Source: Oscillospiraceae bacterium (GTDB taxonomy: Bacteria; Bacillota; Clostridia; Oscillospirales; Acutalibacteraceae). Taken from it: a stretch of DNA of 64,000 bases. The stretch's first letter is position 1; every line of letters starts with the position of its first letter. Shown here one piece after another: positions 35,055 through 45,200 of the stretch. A program made the translations under genes and the position numbers. The notes under the pieces are model-generated. The model saw only the letters and a program-made list of their open reading frames with translations. It had not been told where the DNA came from and searched no databases. The stretch is taken from the NCBI GenBank assembly GCA_015066225.1, contig SVOT01000001.1, forward strand, positions 372,001-436,000, in the 5' to 3' direction.

Positions 35055-36079
35055 ACGTCAATTACCTTGAAGCCTGCCGCACGCAAAAGTCTGTTCAATA
35101 CGGCAAGGTTATCGTCATTGTGTTCATCCGGATACCTGACAAAGCACCTTTTTGCACCTTTTTTATCAAGCTCACGAAGTGTATCGAATAAAGAATGTGC
35201 CAACAATTTATAGTCCTCGTGACCGTAGCAGATAAAGGGAATGTTTAATTCTCTGCCCTCGTCGTCAAAGACCATTGCATACACGTCGTCGGAAGAATTT
35301 GCGTTCACGTAATCGCAAAAGCCTTTGTAATCCCCTCTGACAAGAATAATCTCTGCTTCGGGTGAATAATGCTTGTACTTCATACCGGGTGAAGAAACCT
35401 TCTCGTCTTTCTTCAACGGGTTCAAAACGGCATTATCAACCTCAACCTCACCAAGAACGCTTTTGAGCTCGTTCAAGGTAACGTTACCCGGGCGAAGAAG
35501 CCGCGGTTTTTCACCAACAAGGGATATAACCGTTGATTCAACACCCTCCTCTGACTCGCCACCGTCTATAACAAGGGGGATTCTGCCGTTAAGGTCCTCG
35601 TACACGTGCTCTGCCCTTGTGGGGCTGGGTTTACCCGATAAATTAGCCGAGGGTGCCGCAAGGGGAAGCCCCGAAAGCTCAATAAGCCTTCTTGCAACGG
35701 GGTGTGACGGGCAACGAACTGCAACCGTATCAAGGTTACCCGTTGTGCAATAGGGAACCTTATCTGCCTTGGGTAAAATCACCGTCAAGGGACCGGGCCA
35801 GAATTTTTCTGCAAGCTTTTTTGCCGATTCGGGAACAGCCTTTACCAAATCATATATATCTTCGAATTTAGAAACGTGAACAATCAAGGGGTTGTCAGTT
35901 GGTCTGCCCTTTGCTTCGAATATTCTGTTAACGGCAACGGGTGAAAAGGCGTTACCTGCAAGACCGTAAACGGTTTCTGTGGGCATCCCCACAACCTGTT
36001 CATCATTCAAAAGCTCCGCCGCTTTTTTATATGCTCCGTTTTCGGATTCGGCGGTTATTTTAACAACTTCTGTTTTCAT
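35051..36079 (-). CDS. tsaC: L-threonylcarbamoyladenylate synthase (Sua5 type)
   Basis: Makes threonylcarbamoyl-AMP for the t6A modification of tRNA position 37. The 342-residue protein has a TsaC/YrdC core (GMPTETVYGLAGNA; KGRPTDNPLIVHV; PSHPVARRLI; LAAPSANLSGKPSPT) and a C-terminal Sua5 domain beginning near SSPGMKYKHYSPEAEI, so it is the long Sua5 form. It directly follows prfA (adjacent stop and start). Confidence 0.95.
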   Translation of the reverse strand: MKTEVVKITAESENGAYKKAAELLNDEQVVGMPTETVYGLAGNAFSPVAVNRIFEAKGRPTDNPLIVHVSKFEDIYDLVKAVPESAKKLAEKFWPGPLTVILPKADKVPYCTTGNLDTVAVRCPSHPVARRLIELSGLPLAAPSANLSGKPSPTRAEHVYEDLNGRIPLVIDGGESEEGVESTVISLVGEKPRLLRPGNVTLNELKSVLGEVEVDNAVLNPLKKDEKVSSPGMKYKHYSPEAEIILVRGDYKGFCDYVNANSSDDVYAMVFDDEGRELNIPFICYGHEDYKLLAHSLFDTLRELDKKGAKRCFVRYPDEHNDDNLAVLNRLLRAAGFKVIDV

Positions 36080-37150
36080 TTATTCCTCTGATGTTTTTAG
36101 TTTTTCTGCTGTGTCGGCAGTTATGAGCGCATCGACAATTTCGTCAATATCACCGTTCATAATTGCTTCTATTTTATAAAGAGTAAGACCGATTCTGTGG
36201 TCGGACACTCTACCCTGCGGGAAGTTATATGTTCTTATGCGCTCACTTCTGTCGCCCGTTCCCACCTGTGAACGGCGTTCATCTGCTATTTCGGAGGTCT
36301 GCCTCTCTCTTTCAGCCTCAAGCAGACGTGAGCGAAGAATCATCATAGCTCTGTCCTTGTTTTTATGCTGACTGCGTTCATCCTGACACTCAACAACAGT
36401 GCCGGTGGGCAAATGAGTTATGCGAATTGCTGACTCGGTTTTGTTAACGTGCTGACCGCCTGCACCGCTTGAACGGAACGTGTCAATCTGGAGGTCGCCG
36501 GGATCGATTGCTATATCAACCTCCTCCGCCTCGGGCAAAACGGCAACAGTTACGGTTGATGTGTGGATTCTGCCGCCGGATTCGGTTTCGGGAACACGCT
36601 GAACTCTGTGAACACCGCTTTCGAATTTGAAGCGTGAATATGCCCCATCACCTTTAACCATAAAGCTGATTTCCTTTATACCGCCAAGACCAGTATCGTT
36701 AAGAGAAAGAACCTCGGAACGCCAGCCACGGCTTTCGGAATACATTGAGTACATTCTGTACAGTGAGTTAGCGAAAAGAGCAGCCTCCTCGCCGCCTGCA
36801 CCCGCTCTGATTTCAATAATAACGTTTTTATCGTCGTTTGGGTCTTTAGGAAGCAACAGAACCTTTAGCTGTTCAGTGAGCTCCGCTGCTTTTTCTTTAC
36901 ATTCTCTGACCTCTTCCTCGAGCATCTCTTTCATTTCCTTGTCGGGGTGGTCGTCAAGCATCTCTTTTGCTGCCTCGCCGTCGCTGACAGCCTTTTTATA
37001 GAGTCGAAAGGTCTCAACGATAGGTGTAAGGTTTTTCATTTCACGCATCAACGAAGCATATTTATTCTGATCCGAAACAGTTTCGCTCAGGCAGAGCAAT
37101 TCGTTAACCTTTTCAAAACGCTCCTCGACCTGTTGTAGTTTATCAATCAT
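36080..37150 (-). CDS. prfA: Peptide chain release factor 1
   Basis: RF1 ends translation at UAA and UAG. The 356-residue protein has the codon-reading tripeptide region [12 protein letters not shown] (PET at 187-189, a common Firmicutes variant of PxT), the catalytic GGQ at 231-233 in [15 protein letters not shown], and a normal C-terminal domain. RF2-type SPF is absent. It overlaps the DUF951 gene by 8 nt. Its usual neighbours prmC and DUF1385 are 33 kb away. Confidence 0.96.
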   Translation of the reverse strand: MIDKLQQVEERFEKVNELLCLSETVSDQNKYASLMREMKNLTPIVETFRLYKKAVSDGEAAKEMLDDHPDKEMKEMLEEEVRECKEKAAELTEQLKVLLLPKDPNDDKNVIIEIRAGAGGEEAALFANSLYRMYSMYSESRGWRSEVLSLNDTGLGGIKEISFMVKGDGAYSRFKFESGVHRVQRVPETESGGRIHTSTVTVAVLPEAEEVDIAIDPGDLQIDTFRSSGAGGQHVNKTESAIRITHLPTGTVVECQDERSQHKNKDRAMMILRSRLLEAERERQTSEIADERRSQVGTGDRSERIRTYNFPQGRVSDHRIGLTLYKIEAIMNGDIDEIVDALITADTAEKLKTSEE

Positions 37151-37334
37151 CTGTATTTTCTCTTATAACTTTCTTAATATTTTTCTCTGCTTTTGAACGC
37201 GGGATAAGGAATTCTCTGCCGCATCCGACGCATTTCAGGCGAAAATCCATTCCCGAACGCAAAACATTGAACTGCTTCGCCCCGCAAGGGTGCTGTTTTT
37301 TCATTTCAAGAACATCGCCTACACGTATATCCAC
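37143..37334 (-). CDS. DUF951 small protein with two CxxC-like motifs
   Basis: The 63-residue protein fits DUF951: [17 protein letters not shown] then [18 protein letters not shown]. Two or three conserved cysteines suggest a zinc or metal site; the role is not known. The real start is a GTG at 37334 following GGGGAGG by about 6 nt. A longer frame upstream to 37445 adds a hydrophobic stretch unrelated to the family and is rejected. It is the probable first gene of the prfA operon. Confidence 0.88.
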   Translation of the reverse strand: MDIRVGDVLEMKKQHPCGAKQFNVLRSGMDFRLKCVGCGREFLIPRSKAEKNIKKVIRENTDD

Positions 37335-37435
37335 GAAAATTCCTCCCCAATCTAATTTATTGAAATATTGTAACACACTTTTACATAAAATTAAAGAGTA
37401 AGATAAAAATAATATACTGAAAAGGTGATAAAACA

Positions 37436-38356
37436 ATGATGTCATATCTTCCGGAAGGTCATTTAATCAACAGCGAAAAAAACACAGCTGCTCTTTCCTC
37501 ACCCGAATTATTCAAAAAAGCATATACAGAGGGTGAAGCACTTGAAGCCCGTGCGCTTTATTGCGACCGTGAACACAACCTACATATAGATTTGGGATTT
37601 ATCCACGGCATTATTCCCAGAGAAGAGTGTGCTATTGGAATAACCGACGGCACAACAAGGGATATTGCCATAATAGCAAGAGTAAACAAACCCGTCAGAT
37701 TCTTTATCACCGATATAACTGATTCCGACGGGCAGAAAACTGCAATTCTCAGCAGAAAAGCCGTTCAGGAGGCATTTCAGAATGAATATCTGCCAACTCT
37801 GAAAAAGGGTGATATTATAACCGCCCGGATAACTCACCTTGAATCCTTCGGGGCATTTTGTGATATAGGCTGCGGCATCAATGCACTTTTACCCATTGAC
37901 AACATTTCCGTTTCACGAATCCCACACCCCAACGCACGCTTCAGAGTTGGCGATGATATACGAGTAATAATCAAGGATTTTGACGAATTCGGCAGGGCTA
38001 CCCTCACCCACAAGGAGCTTCTCGGCACCTGGCAGGAAAATGCAGAAGCCTTTCGTGTGGGCGAAACTGTCAGCGGCATTGTAAGAAGCGTTGAAAGCTA
38101 CGGCATTTTCATTGAGCTTTCCCCCAACCTTGCTGGCCTCGCCGAATACACAAATTCAGTTTACGAGGGGCAACAAACAAGCGTTTATATCAAAAGCATC
38201 ATACCCGAAAAAATGAAATTCAAGCTGATTATTGTTGATTCATTTAATGCTGATTACCCTTTTAAAAAGCCCGAATACTTCTTTGAGGGCGAGCACATGG
38301 ATTATTTCAGATATTCGCCCCAAAATTCAGAAAAAATTATTGAAACATTATTCTAA
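37436..38356 (+). CDS. S1 RNA-binding domain protein (ribosomal S1-like)
   Basis: A 306-residue protein with at least two clear S1 (OB-fold) domains, KKGDIITARITHLESFGAFCDIG near 125 and VGETVSGIVRSVESYGIFIEL near 205. A less obvious N-terminal copy begins near residue 30. Such short multi-S1 proteins in Clostridia may bind mRNA or ribosomes; the precise role is uncertain. It starts with tandem ATG codons after AAGGTG and diverges from the DUF951-prfA operon with a 101-nt gap. Confidence 0.85.
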   Translation: MMSYLPEGHLINSEKNTAALSSPELFKKAYTEGEALEARALYCDREHNLHIDLGFIHGIIPREECAIGITDGTTRDIAIIARVNKPVRFFITDITDSDGQKTAILSRKAVQEAFQNEYLPTLKKGDIITARITHLESFGAFCDIGCGINALLPIDNISVSRIPHPNARFRVGDDIRVIIKDFDEFGRATLTHKELLGTWQENAEAFRVGETVSGIVRSVESYGIFIELSPNLAGLAEYTNSVYEGQQTSVYIKSIIPEKMKFKLIIVDSFNADYPFKKPEYFFEGEHMDYFRYSPQNSEKIIETLF

Positions 38357-38362
38357 ATACAC

Positions 38363-38391
38363 TTGAAAGCAAAATTGCTGTATTGTATAAT
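38363..38391 (+). promoter_or_regulatory. Sigma-A promoter for the aldo/keto reductase operon
   Basis: TTGAAA (38363-38368), 17 nt, perfect TATAAT (38386-38391), 27 nt before the ATG at 38419. It begins within 7 nt of the S1-gene stop codon. Confidence 0.8.
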
Positions 38392-38418
38392 CTTTTTATT
38401 AAAACTAAGGAGGTTACT

Positions 38419-39543
38419 ATGCAATACAGCAATTTTCCTTCAATAGGCAAAAGCATTTCAAAGCTGGGCTTCGGTCTTATGAGATTACCAAAGCTTAATG
38501 AAAACGAAGAAGCAATTGATCGTAAAGAGGCTCTGCGTCTTATTGATCTTGCTATGAAAGCGGGTGTAAACTACTACGACACGGCTTATTTTTACCACGG
38601 CGGTGATTCTGAAGCCTTTGTTAAAGAGGCTTTGAGCCAATACCCGAGAGAATCCTTTATGCTTGCAACAAAGCTCCCCGGCACATATATGCGTGACAAC
38701 AACCTCACCACAGCGGAGCTTTTCAACGGTCAGCTTGAAAAATGCGGCGTTGATTATTTTGATTTTTATCTTCTGCATGCAGTTAACCGTGATATTATGC
38801 CGACCTTTGAGGCAGACAAGTCTTATGAATACCTTTCAGAGCAAAAAGCACAGGGTAAAATAAAGCATCTCGGTTTTTCATATCACGGTGATCTTGAATT
38901 TTTCCTTGAATTGATTGACAAATACAAATGGGATTTTGTTCAGCTTCAGATAAACTACTATGACTGGGAAGCACAAAACGCAAAGGCATATTATGAAGCA
39001 CTTGAAGAAAGGAACATTCCCTGCATTGTTATGGAGCCTGTACGAGGTGGCTCTCTTCACGCTTTAAATGACGAAGCGAGAGCTGTTTTTGACGAGCTTG
39101 GTGACGCTTCATATGCATCTTACGCCTTGCGCTATGTTGCACAGCTTCCCAACGTTTTAACCGTTCTCAGCGGTATGTCAACCCTTGAACAGGTTGAGGA
39201 TAACCTCAGAACCTTTGAAGAATGCAAGCCCTTGAGCGAAACTGAAACACAAGCTGTCAACAAAGCAAACGTATTATTCAGAAAAAACTTTGCAATACCT
39301 TGCACAGATTGCAGATATTGCACCGAAAAATGCCCCGCAGGCGTGGATATACCCGCTTGCTTTAAAGCATACAACGAGTACAACAAAACACGTAACGAGG
39401 CAGATTTCAAAGAGAAATATCTTTTAATTGCAGAAGAAAAGCAAGCACACAACTGCATCAACTGCAAGCTTTGCGAAAAAACCTGTCCCCAACAGATAAA
39501 AATTTCGGACAAGCTCCGAAAAATAGCGGAGATGAATAAATAA
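38419..39543 (+). CDS. Aldo/keto reductase with two 4Fe-4S clusters
   Basis: The 374-residue protein has an aldo/keto reductase barrel (GLMRLPKL; YDTAYFYHGGDSE with the catalytic Tyr; FYLLHAVNRD). A C-terminal ferredoxin-like segment carries CTDCRYCTEKCPAGVDIP and CINCKLCEKTCP, enough for two clusters. This form is typical of anaerobic Firmicutes; the substrate is unknown. The start at 38419 follows AAGGAGG by 5 nt; the frame upstream of it covers the promoter. Its stop overlaps the next start (TAATG). Confidence 0.92.
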   Translation: MQYSNFPSIGKSISKLGFGLMRLPKLNENEEAIDRKEALRLIDLAMKAGVNYYDTAYFYHGGDSEAFVKEALSQYPRESFMLATKLPGTYMRDNNLTTAELFNGQLEKCGVDYFDFYLLHAVNRDIMPTFEADKSYEYLSEQKAQGKIKHLGFSYHGDLEFFLELIDKYKWDFVQLQINYYDWEAQNAKAYYEALEERNIPCIVMEPVRGGSLHALNDEARAVFDELGDASYASYALRYVAQLPNVLTVLSGMSTLEQVEDNLRTFEECKPLSETETQAVNKANVLFRKNFAIPCTDCRYCTEKCPAGVDIPACFKAYNEYNKTRNEADFKEKYLLIAEEKQAHNCINCKLCEKTCPQQIKISDKLRKIAEMNK

Positions 39544-40007
39544 TGAAGCAAAAAATCATTAAAGCGTCTGCCGTAATAGCTATAATCTCAATCATTTGCT
39601 TCGTTTTTTCTTCTTGTAAGGAGGCAGACAACGAGAATGCTATCATTGACGTTATAACACTTGCCTCGGAGGTTGGCATTAACGGTGAAAAAACGAACAC
39701 CGTTGAAGCCTCTATGGGTGCATTCAAGGGCTTACAGGGTGATTACATTGAGTTTTTCTTTGACGAGCCCGTTACGTTCGATTCGTTCTTTATTAACGAA
39801 AAAACGACGTCTGTAAGGCAATATAACATATATGCTATGACGGACGGCAAATACAAGCTGATTCACACAGGAAAGCACATAACAATCGAAAACATTGTGC
39901 TTGAGCCTGTTACTGCAACGGCAATAAAGCTTGTTATCGTCAACACCGAAATCGGCAACGACGAATTTATTATTCAAGGCATCAGTGCCTACAACACAAA
40001 TCAATAA
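39543..40007 (+). CDS. Small lipoprotein with discoidin-like beta domain
   Basis: A 154-residue protein with a lipoprotein signal ending VFSSC (Cys25). A beta-rich domain follows that resembles F5/8 type C (carbohydrate-binding-like) folds: GDYIEFFFDEPVTFDSFFI, then VRQYNIYAM and ATAIKLVIVNTEI. The assignment is by pattern only. It is translated from TAATG with the reductase and precedes GH36 by 10 nt, so it may capture sugars or peptides at the surface for the pathway; that is inference. Confidence 0.68.
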   Translation: MKQKIIKASAVIAIISIICFVFSSCKEADNENAIIDVITLASEVGINGEKTNTVEASMGAFKGLQGDYIEFFFDEPVTFDSFFINEKTTSVRQYNIYAMTDGKYKLIHTGKHITIENIVLEPVTATAIKLVIVNTEIGNDEFIIQGISAYNTNQ

Positions 40008-40017
40008 GGGTGATAAT

Positions 40018-42195
40018 ATGGCAATTTCTTTTTGTAAAGAAACAAACACTTTCAAGCTTGACACAAATTCTTCAACCTACATATTCGGAATTTTCGAGGG
40101 AAACTATCTTGTACACTATTATTACGGTGCACCAATCCCCGACACAGACGTTGAAATTTTGCGTATCCGCCCAGGCTTTGCATCATTCTGCCCCGACAGC
40201 CCTTCTGCAAGGGTTTTCAACTTCTCGCCCGACGTTACTCCCCTTGAATATTCAACCTTCGGCGCAGGCGATTTTCGCCTTTCTGCATTCGCAATTAAAA
40301 ACGCTGACGGCAACAAGGTTACAGACCTCAGATATGTCAGCCACGAAATTTACAAGGGTAAAAAGGGCTTACCCGGTATGCCTGCACTTTACGTTAACGA
40401 CGAATCCGAAGCCGACACACTCGAGGTTCTTACAGAGGACAAGGTTACGGGTGTTCAGGTTACACTTGTTTACTCTGTATTTGAAAGCAAGGGCGCAATA
40501 ACAAGAAGCGTGAGAGTTAAAAATGCATCCAAAAAAGCAGTGTTTATTGACACGGTTCACTCACTTTGTGTTGATTTGCCCGGCTACGATTACGAAATGT
40601 TTGACCTCTACGGCAGATGGGTAAAAGAGCGTGCTCTTGAGAGATATCCGCTCCACAGAGGAATTCAGTCAATCAAAAGCAAGCGTGGTTCATCGAGCCA
40701 CAACCACAATCCCTTCACAGCTCTTGTGAAAAAGGGTGCAAACGAAGAATACGGCGACTGCTACGGCTTCAACCTTGTTTACAGCAGCAACTTTTCAATT
40801 GACGTTGAGGTTGACGGCTTCGCATCCACAAGGCTTGTTATGGGCATCAACCCCGAGGGCTTCTGCTGGCACCTTTCACCCGATGAAGAATTCTGCTCAC
40901 CCGAGGCAGTTATGATTTTCACTGACAAGGGTGTTGGCGAAATGAGCCGTATGTTCCACCGCCTTTATGCAGATAACCTTGTCAGAGGCAAATGGAAAAA
41001 AGCAAAACGTCCCCTCCTTATAAACAACTGGGAAGGAACAGGAATGGATTTCGACCACGATAAGCTGGTTTCCTTTGCTCGCCACGCTAAGGATATGGGC
41101 ATTGAAATGCTCGTTATGGATGACGGCTGGTTCGGTCACCGTGACGATGACAAATCCTCGCTTGGTGACTGGTACGTTGCAGAATACAAGCTCAGAAAGG
41201 GTCTCAACGGTCTTATAAAAGAAGTCAACGACCTTGGTCTTAAATTCGGTATATGGTTTGAGCCCGAAATGATTTCGCCCGATTCCGATGTTTACAAGGC
41301 ACACCCCGATTGGTGTCTGCACACCGAAAACAGAGATAAATCCATTGCAAGAACTCAATACGTTATGGACTATTCAAGAAAAGAAGTTCGTGAATACGTT
41401 TATTCGATGATGAAAGAAATTCTTTCAAACAACAACATCGATTATGTGAAATGGGATTTCAACAGAAACCTTACAGAGGTTTCATGCGCAGAGCTCCCGC
41501 CCGAAAAGCAGGGTGAGGTTTTCCACCGCTTTGTTCTTGGCACATACGAGATAATGGAGCGACTTGTAACAGACTTCCCCAACCTTCTTCTTGAAAATTG
41601 CTCCGGTGGTGGCGGACGCTTTGACCCCGGTATGCTTTACTATTCACCCCAGATATGGACAAGCGACAACACCGACCCCATTGAAAGGCTTACAATTCAG
41701 TTCGGCACATCGCTGTGCTACCCCGCTTCAACAATGGGTGCACACGTTTCTGCAAGCAGAAGAGCAAGCTATGAAACAAAGAAAAACGTTGCTTTGTGGG
41801 GTTCGTTCGGCTACGAGCTCGACCCCGACAAGCTCACAGAGGAAGAAATTGCAGAAATCAAAGAGCAGGTCAAGGAATATCATAAATACTATGACGTTAT
41901 TCACTACGGTGAGCTTTACAGGCTGATTACCCCCTTTGAAAACGAGTTCAAGGTTGCGTGGGAATTTGTCAGCGAAGATAAAAATGAAGCCCTTGTTACA
42001 GTTGTTCAGATTAAACAAGCTTATGACCCATTCTTTATGCTCAGGCTTCAGGGACTTGACAGAAACAAATACTACGAGATTGAAGAAACAGGTGAAGTTT
42101 ACAGCGGTGCGTTCCTTATGAATGCCGGTCTCAACCTCACCCACAAGCCAAACGGCGACGGTCAGTCTTACCTTATTCACCTTACAGCAAAATAA
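40018..42195 (+). CDS. GH36 alpha-galactosidase
   Basis: A 725-residue cytoplasmic alpha-galactosidase that removes terminal alpha-galactosyl units from oligosaccharides such as melibiose and raffinose. It has an N-terminal beta-sandwich and a (beta/alpha)8 barrel with VMDDGWFG and WFEPEMISPDSD. The nucleophile is Asp480 (YVKWDFNRN) and the acid/base Asp550 (TSDNTDPIERL), with ENCSGGGGRFDPGM between. No signal peptide was seen, so the substrate must be imported. The chosen start follows GGGTG. Confidence 0.93.
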   Translation: MAISFCKETNTFKLDTNSSTYIFGIFEGNYLVHYYYGAPIPDTDVEILRIRPGFASFCPDSPSARVFNFSPDVTPLEYSTFGAGDFRLSAFAIKNADGNKVTDLRYVSHEIYKGKKGLPGMPALYVNDESEADTLEVLTEDKVTGVQVTLVYSVFESKGAITRSVRVKNASKKAVFIDTVHSLCVDLPGYDYEMFDLYGRWVKERALERYPLHRGIQSIKSKRGSSSHNHNPFTALVKKGANEEYGDCYGFNLVYSSNFSIDVEVDGFASTRLVMGINPEGFCWHLSPDEEFCSPEAVMIFTDKGVGEMSRMFHRLYADNLVRGKWKKAKRPLLINNWEGTGMDFDHDKLVSFARHAKDMGIEMLVMDDGWFGHRDDDKSSLGDWYVAEYKLRKGLNGLIKEVNDLGLKFGIWFEPEMISPDSDVYKAHPDWCLHTENRDKSIARTQYVMDYSRKEVREYVYSMMKEILSNNNIDYVKWDFNRNLTEVSCAELPPEKQGEVFHRFVLGTYEIMERLVTDFPNLLLENCSGGGGRFDPGMLYYSPQIWTSDNTDPIERLTIQFGTSLCYPASTMGAHVSASRRASYETKKNVALWGSFGYELDPDKLTEEEIAEIKEQVKEYHKYYDVIHYGELYRLITPFENEFKVAWEFVSEDKNEALVTVVQIKQAYDPFFMLRLQGLDRNKYYEIEETGEVYSGAFLMNAGLNLTHKPNGDGQSYLIHLTAK

Positions 42196-42205
42196 TGCGC
42201 ACAAC

Positions 42206-42236
42206 AAAAGCTCCCTGTCAATGACAGGGAGCTTTC
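42206..42236. terminator. Bidirectional terminator between GH36 and the FN3 protein
   Basis: AAAGCTCCCTGTCA pairs with its complement TGACAGGGAGCTTT around a minimal loop; it can act on both converging genes. Confidence 0.88.
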
Positions 42237-42248
42237 TTGTGCTGTTTC

Positions 42249-45200
42249 TTATTTCTTATATGTTATTGACCAACCTGTTTTGTTGTATGCAGATTCAATA
42301 GTTTTATTTGAACAGTAGGCTTTTACGGTGTAGGTATACTTAACCCCGGATTTAACATTTGTGTCAACAAATTCAAGAGATTTGGTTGTAGCAACCTTTG
42401 TCCATTTTGTTGAACCTGCAGCTTTTCTGTAAACATAGTAGCCGGCTGCACCCTCAACCTTGTCAAATTTCACCTTGACACCTTTTGAGGTTTTGGTTAA
42501 CGATGTTATTTCGGGCTGTTCGAGGAAGTAATGAACATTTCCCAGTGTTCTGTAGCCCTTGCAATCGCCTTTATAAGCAAGCACAACGTATTGTTTTTTC
42601 TGCCCGCCCACTACATTTTTATCTGTATAGGTTGTTTTTGAAGGGTCGTCAAGTGTCTTTATTGTCTTCCACTTTCCGTCAATCTTCTCTTTGATAACGT
42701 AACCGTCAACACCTGCTTTTTCTTCTATTGTTATTTTAACTCCGCTAGAGGTGTTTTTGGTTGTAAACTTCGGGGAGACAATGTATGTATATTTAACGCC
42801 CTCTTTGTCGTATGGATTGTTAGAGTTTTTATATACTGCTTTTACAGTGTATGTATACTCTTCCATATCGTTAACGTTTTTATCAATAACATAGAAATTA
42901 TCAGTGTCACCAGGAACTGACGCTATTCTTTTCCAAGAGGTTTGAGTAGCACTTTTTCTGTAAACAGCATATGAATCCATCCAACCCATATTATTCCAGC
43001 TAATCTTCAAACCATTTTCATTCTCTGATACTTTAACCTTAGGAGCCTCGAGATAAGCGCAATCATCCCATAAATAATTCGGTGATGCAAATCCGTTTGA
43101 TTCACCTCTGAGAACATAAGTGTAAAATGCACCAATTCCCAAATCCTTGTCGACATATTTACCATCACTTGCAGGAACAACTGCTATTCTTGTTTTGTTA
43201 CGATAAATAATAACATTTTCAAACGTTAGATTTTCGGTTGACCACGTAATTGTTGCATCACCATTTTTAAAACTCAGAGACATTTCAGATGGCGAATACA
43301 CACCATTAACAACCATTCCTTGTTCAGGCAGCTTACTAACTATTCCGTTATCATCAATTTTTTGTAAAGCGTATTCAGATGAGCCGTTGAGAGATGCAGT
43401 AACAAAAACAGTTCCCTCCTTGTATGATTTCTGATCTCTGCACTTAACCCAACCGTTTTGGGTTTTTGCGTATAATACATACACTGCAGATGGATCATAG
43501 TCTTCTATCTCAAGATTATAACCATTTTTACTGAAACCGGAAGGCGCAACATAAATATCATACTCTTTCTCAACTATTTCTACAGTTTCGTCACTAAAAC
43601 CAATTACCGTTTCAACTGCACCTTTTTCAATAACCGCGTCATTATAAAGGTAAGCAATCTTATATGTATATTCAACGCCGTTTTCGGCTGTTGTGTCGCA
43701 ATACCTGTTTTCACTTATCTGAGCAAGCTGTTCGTATTCACTGTCAGCAGTTTTGCGGAAAATAACGCTGTCACCTGCACCATTAGGCTTTTCCCATACA
43801 AAATTCATTCCGTTAGTATCAGCATAACAATAGGTTAAATTTATTTGTGGGAATGATTGATAGGTAACACCTTTATTATCGTACTCGCCTGCTATCGGTT
43901 TGCGATATGGCTTTGATGTGAAAATATGTGTTCCTATTTCATATGGCAATTTGTAATCAAAGTAATTTTCTCTTGTAACACCAATTCTTGACCACGAGCC
44001 ACTGATCTTATCATAAATTAAATATTCACAGTTATTCGGCTGTTCGCTCCACGAAAGTCTGATTGTGTTATCACCAAGCTCAACGATGTCATACAACTCG
44101 GGTTTTGTAAGAATTGTGCCCGGGATTCCCTTGTAGTCATAAGAGCCGGTTTTGCCTTTTCTCATGGGTCTGACGGTGTAGTAATAATAATCTTCTGCGT
44201 TTGCGGTTTTGTCGGTGTATGATGAAACGTTGCCGACCTCAACCAGCTTGACCCATTTCTTTTCAGTCGCCGTATGACGATAGATTCTGTATGAATCTGC
44301 TCCCTTAACCTTTGACCAGTTAACTGTAATACCACCGTCTTTTGGGTAGGTGCAATCCTTGAGCGTTGCCGCTTTCAGATAGTGGATTGACTTGCCGCTT
44401 TCGTCATAGGCGCTGTATATACCGTTGATTTCTGCAATAACAGTAAAGTAATACTTAACGTTACTGTCACGGTTTTTCATACTGATTTCATAACTGAGGC
44501 TGTTTGTAGTTTTGACTTTTTTCCAATCAGTGTTGTCTGTGCACATATAGACATAGTACTTGGCATTTGAGGCGACCTTTGACCAAGATATCTTTAAGAA
44601 ATTGTTTTTTGCAGACTCCACCTTAACAACAGGTGCTTTATAGGCTTTAACCTTCATCGGAAGAAGAGATTGCGGTGTTTTCAAGCTTCCTTTATAGGCA
44701 ACAACCTTGTAGTTTCTCGTTGCATTTATGCCTTTGAGCTCTTTGTCAACATAAAAGCTGAGCTTTTCGCCACTGTCCTTTGCAGAACCGATTTTATCAT
44801 ATTTACCTGTGCTTGTGTTTTTTCTGTAAACATGGTAACCGGTTGCACCGGGTACAGAATACCAATAAATAGCGGGACCTTTTTCTGTGTTTTCGAAGCC
44901 GTACATAACGGTGTTCATATCATCGATATCGGTGCCTTTTTTATTGATTTTTATAGTGTATTTACGTTCTGTTGACGGGTCTTTATCTGCATCAAAATAG
45001 TAAGGACGGCTTGAACGAATCGTTTCTTTATAAACATAAGTTTTTGCATAATAAGTTCCGCTTTTGAGATTATCAAACGACATTGAAAGTGTAAGATATT
45101 CCTTATTATCCCCACCTGTCGAAAATGCTGCTATCTTATTTTTGTAAGATGAATCAGAATACATTTCAAAGTAGTAAATCGAATAAGTTTCTTTATCATC

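Noticed and set aside
36584..36592. PET instead of PAT/PVT in RF1 as a possible altered stop-codon reader
   Set aside because: PET is a familiar variant in Firmicutes RF1; nothing else in the gene suggests recoding.
37335..37445. Hydrophobic N-terminal extension of DUF951
   Set aside because: Not a family feature, spans the divergent promoter region, while a GTG with GGGGAGG gives the standard size.
39931..40017. Upstream extension of GH36
   Set aside because: It overlaps the lipoprotein gene in another frame; the ATG after GGGTG is better placed.
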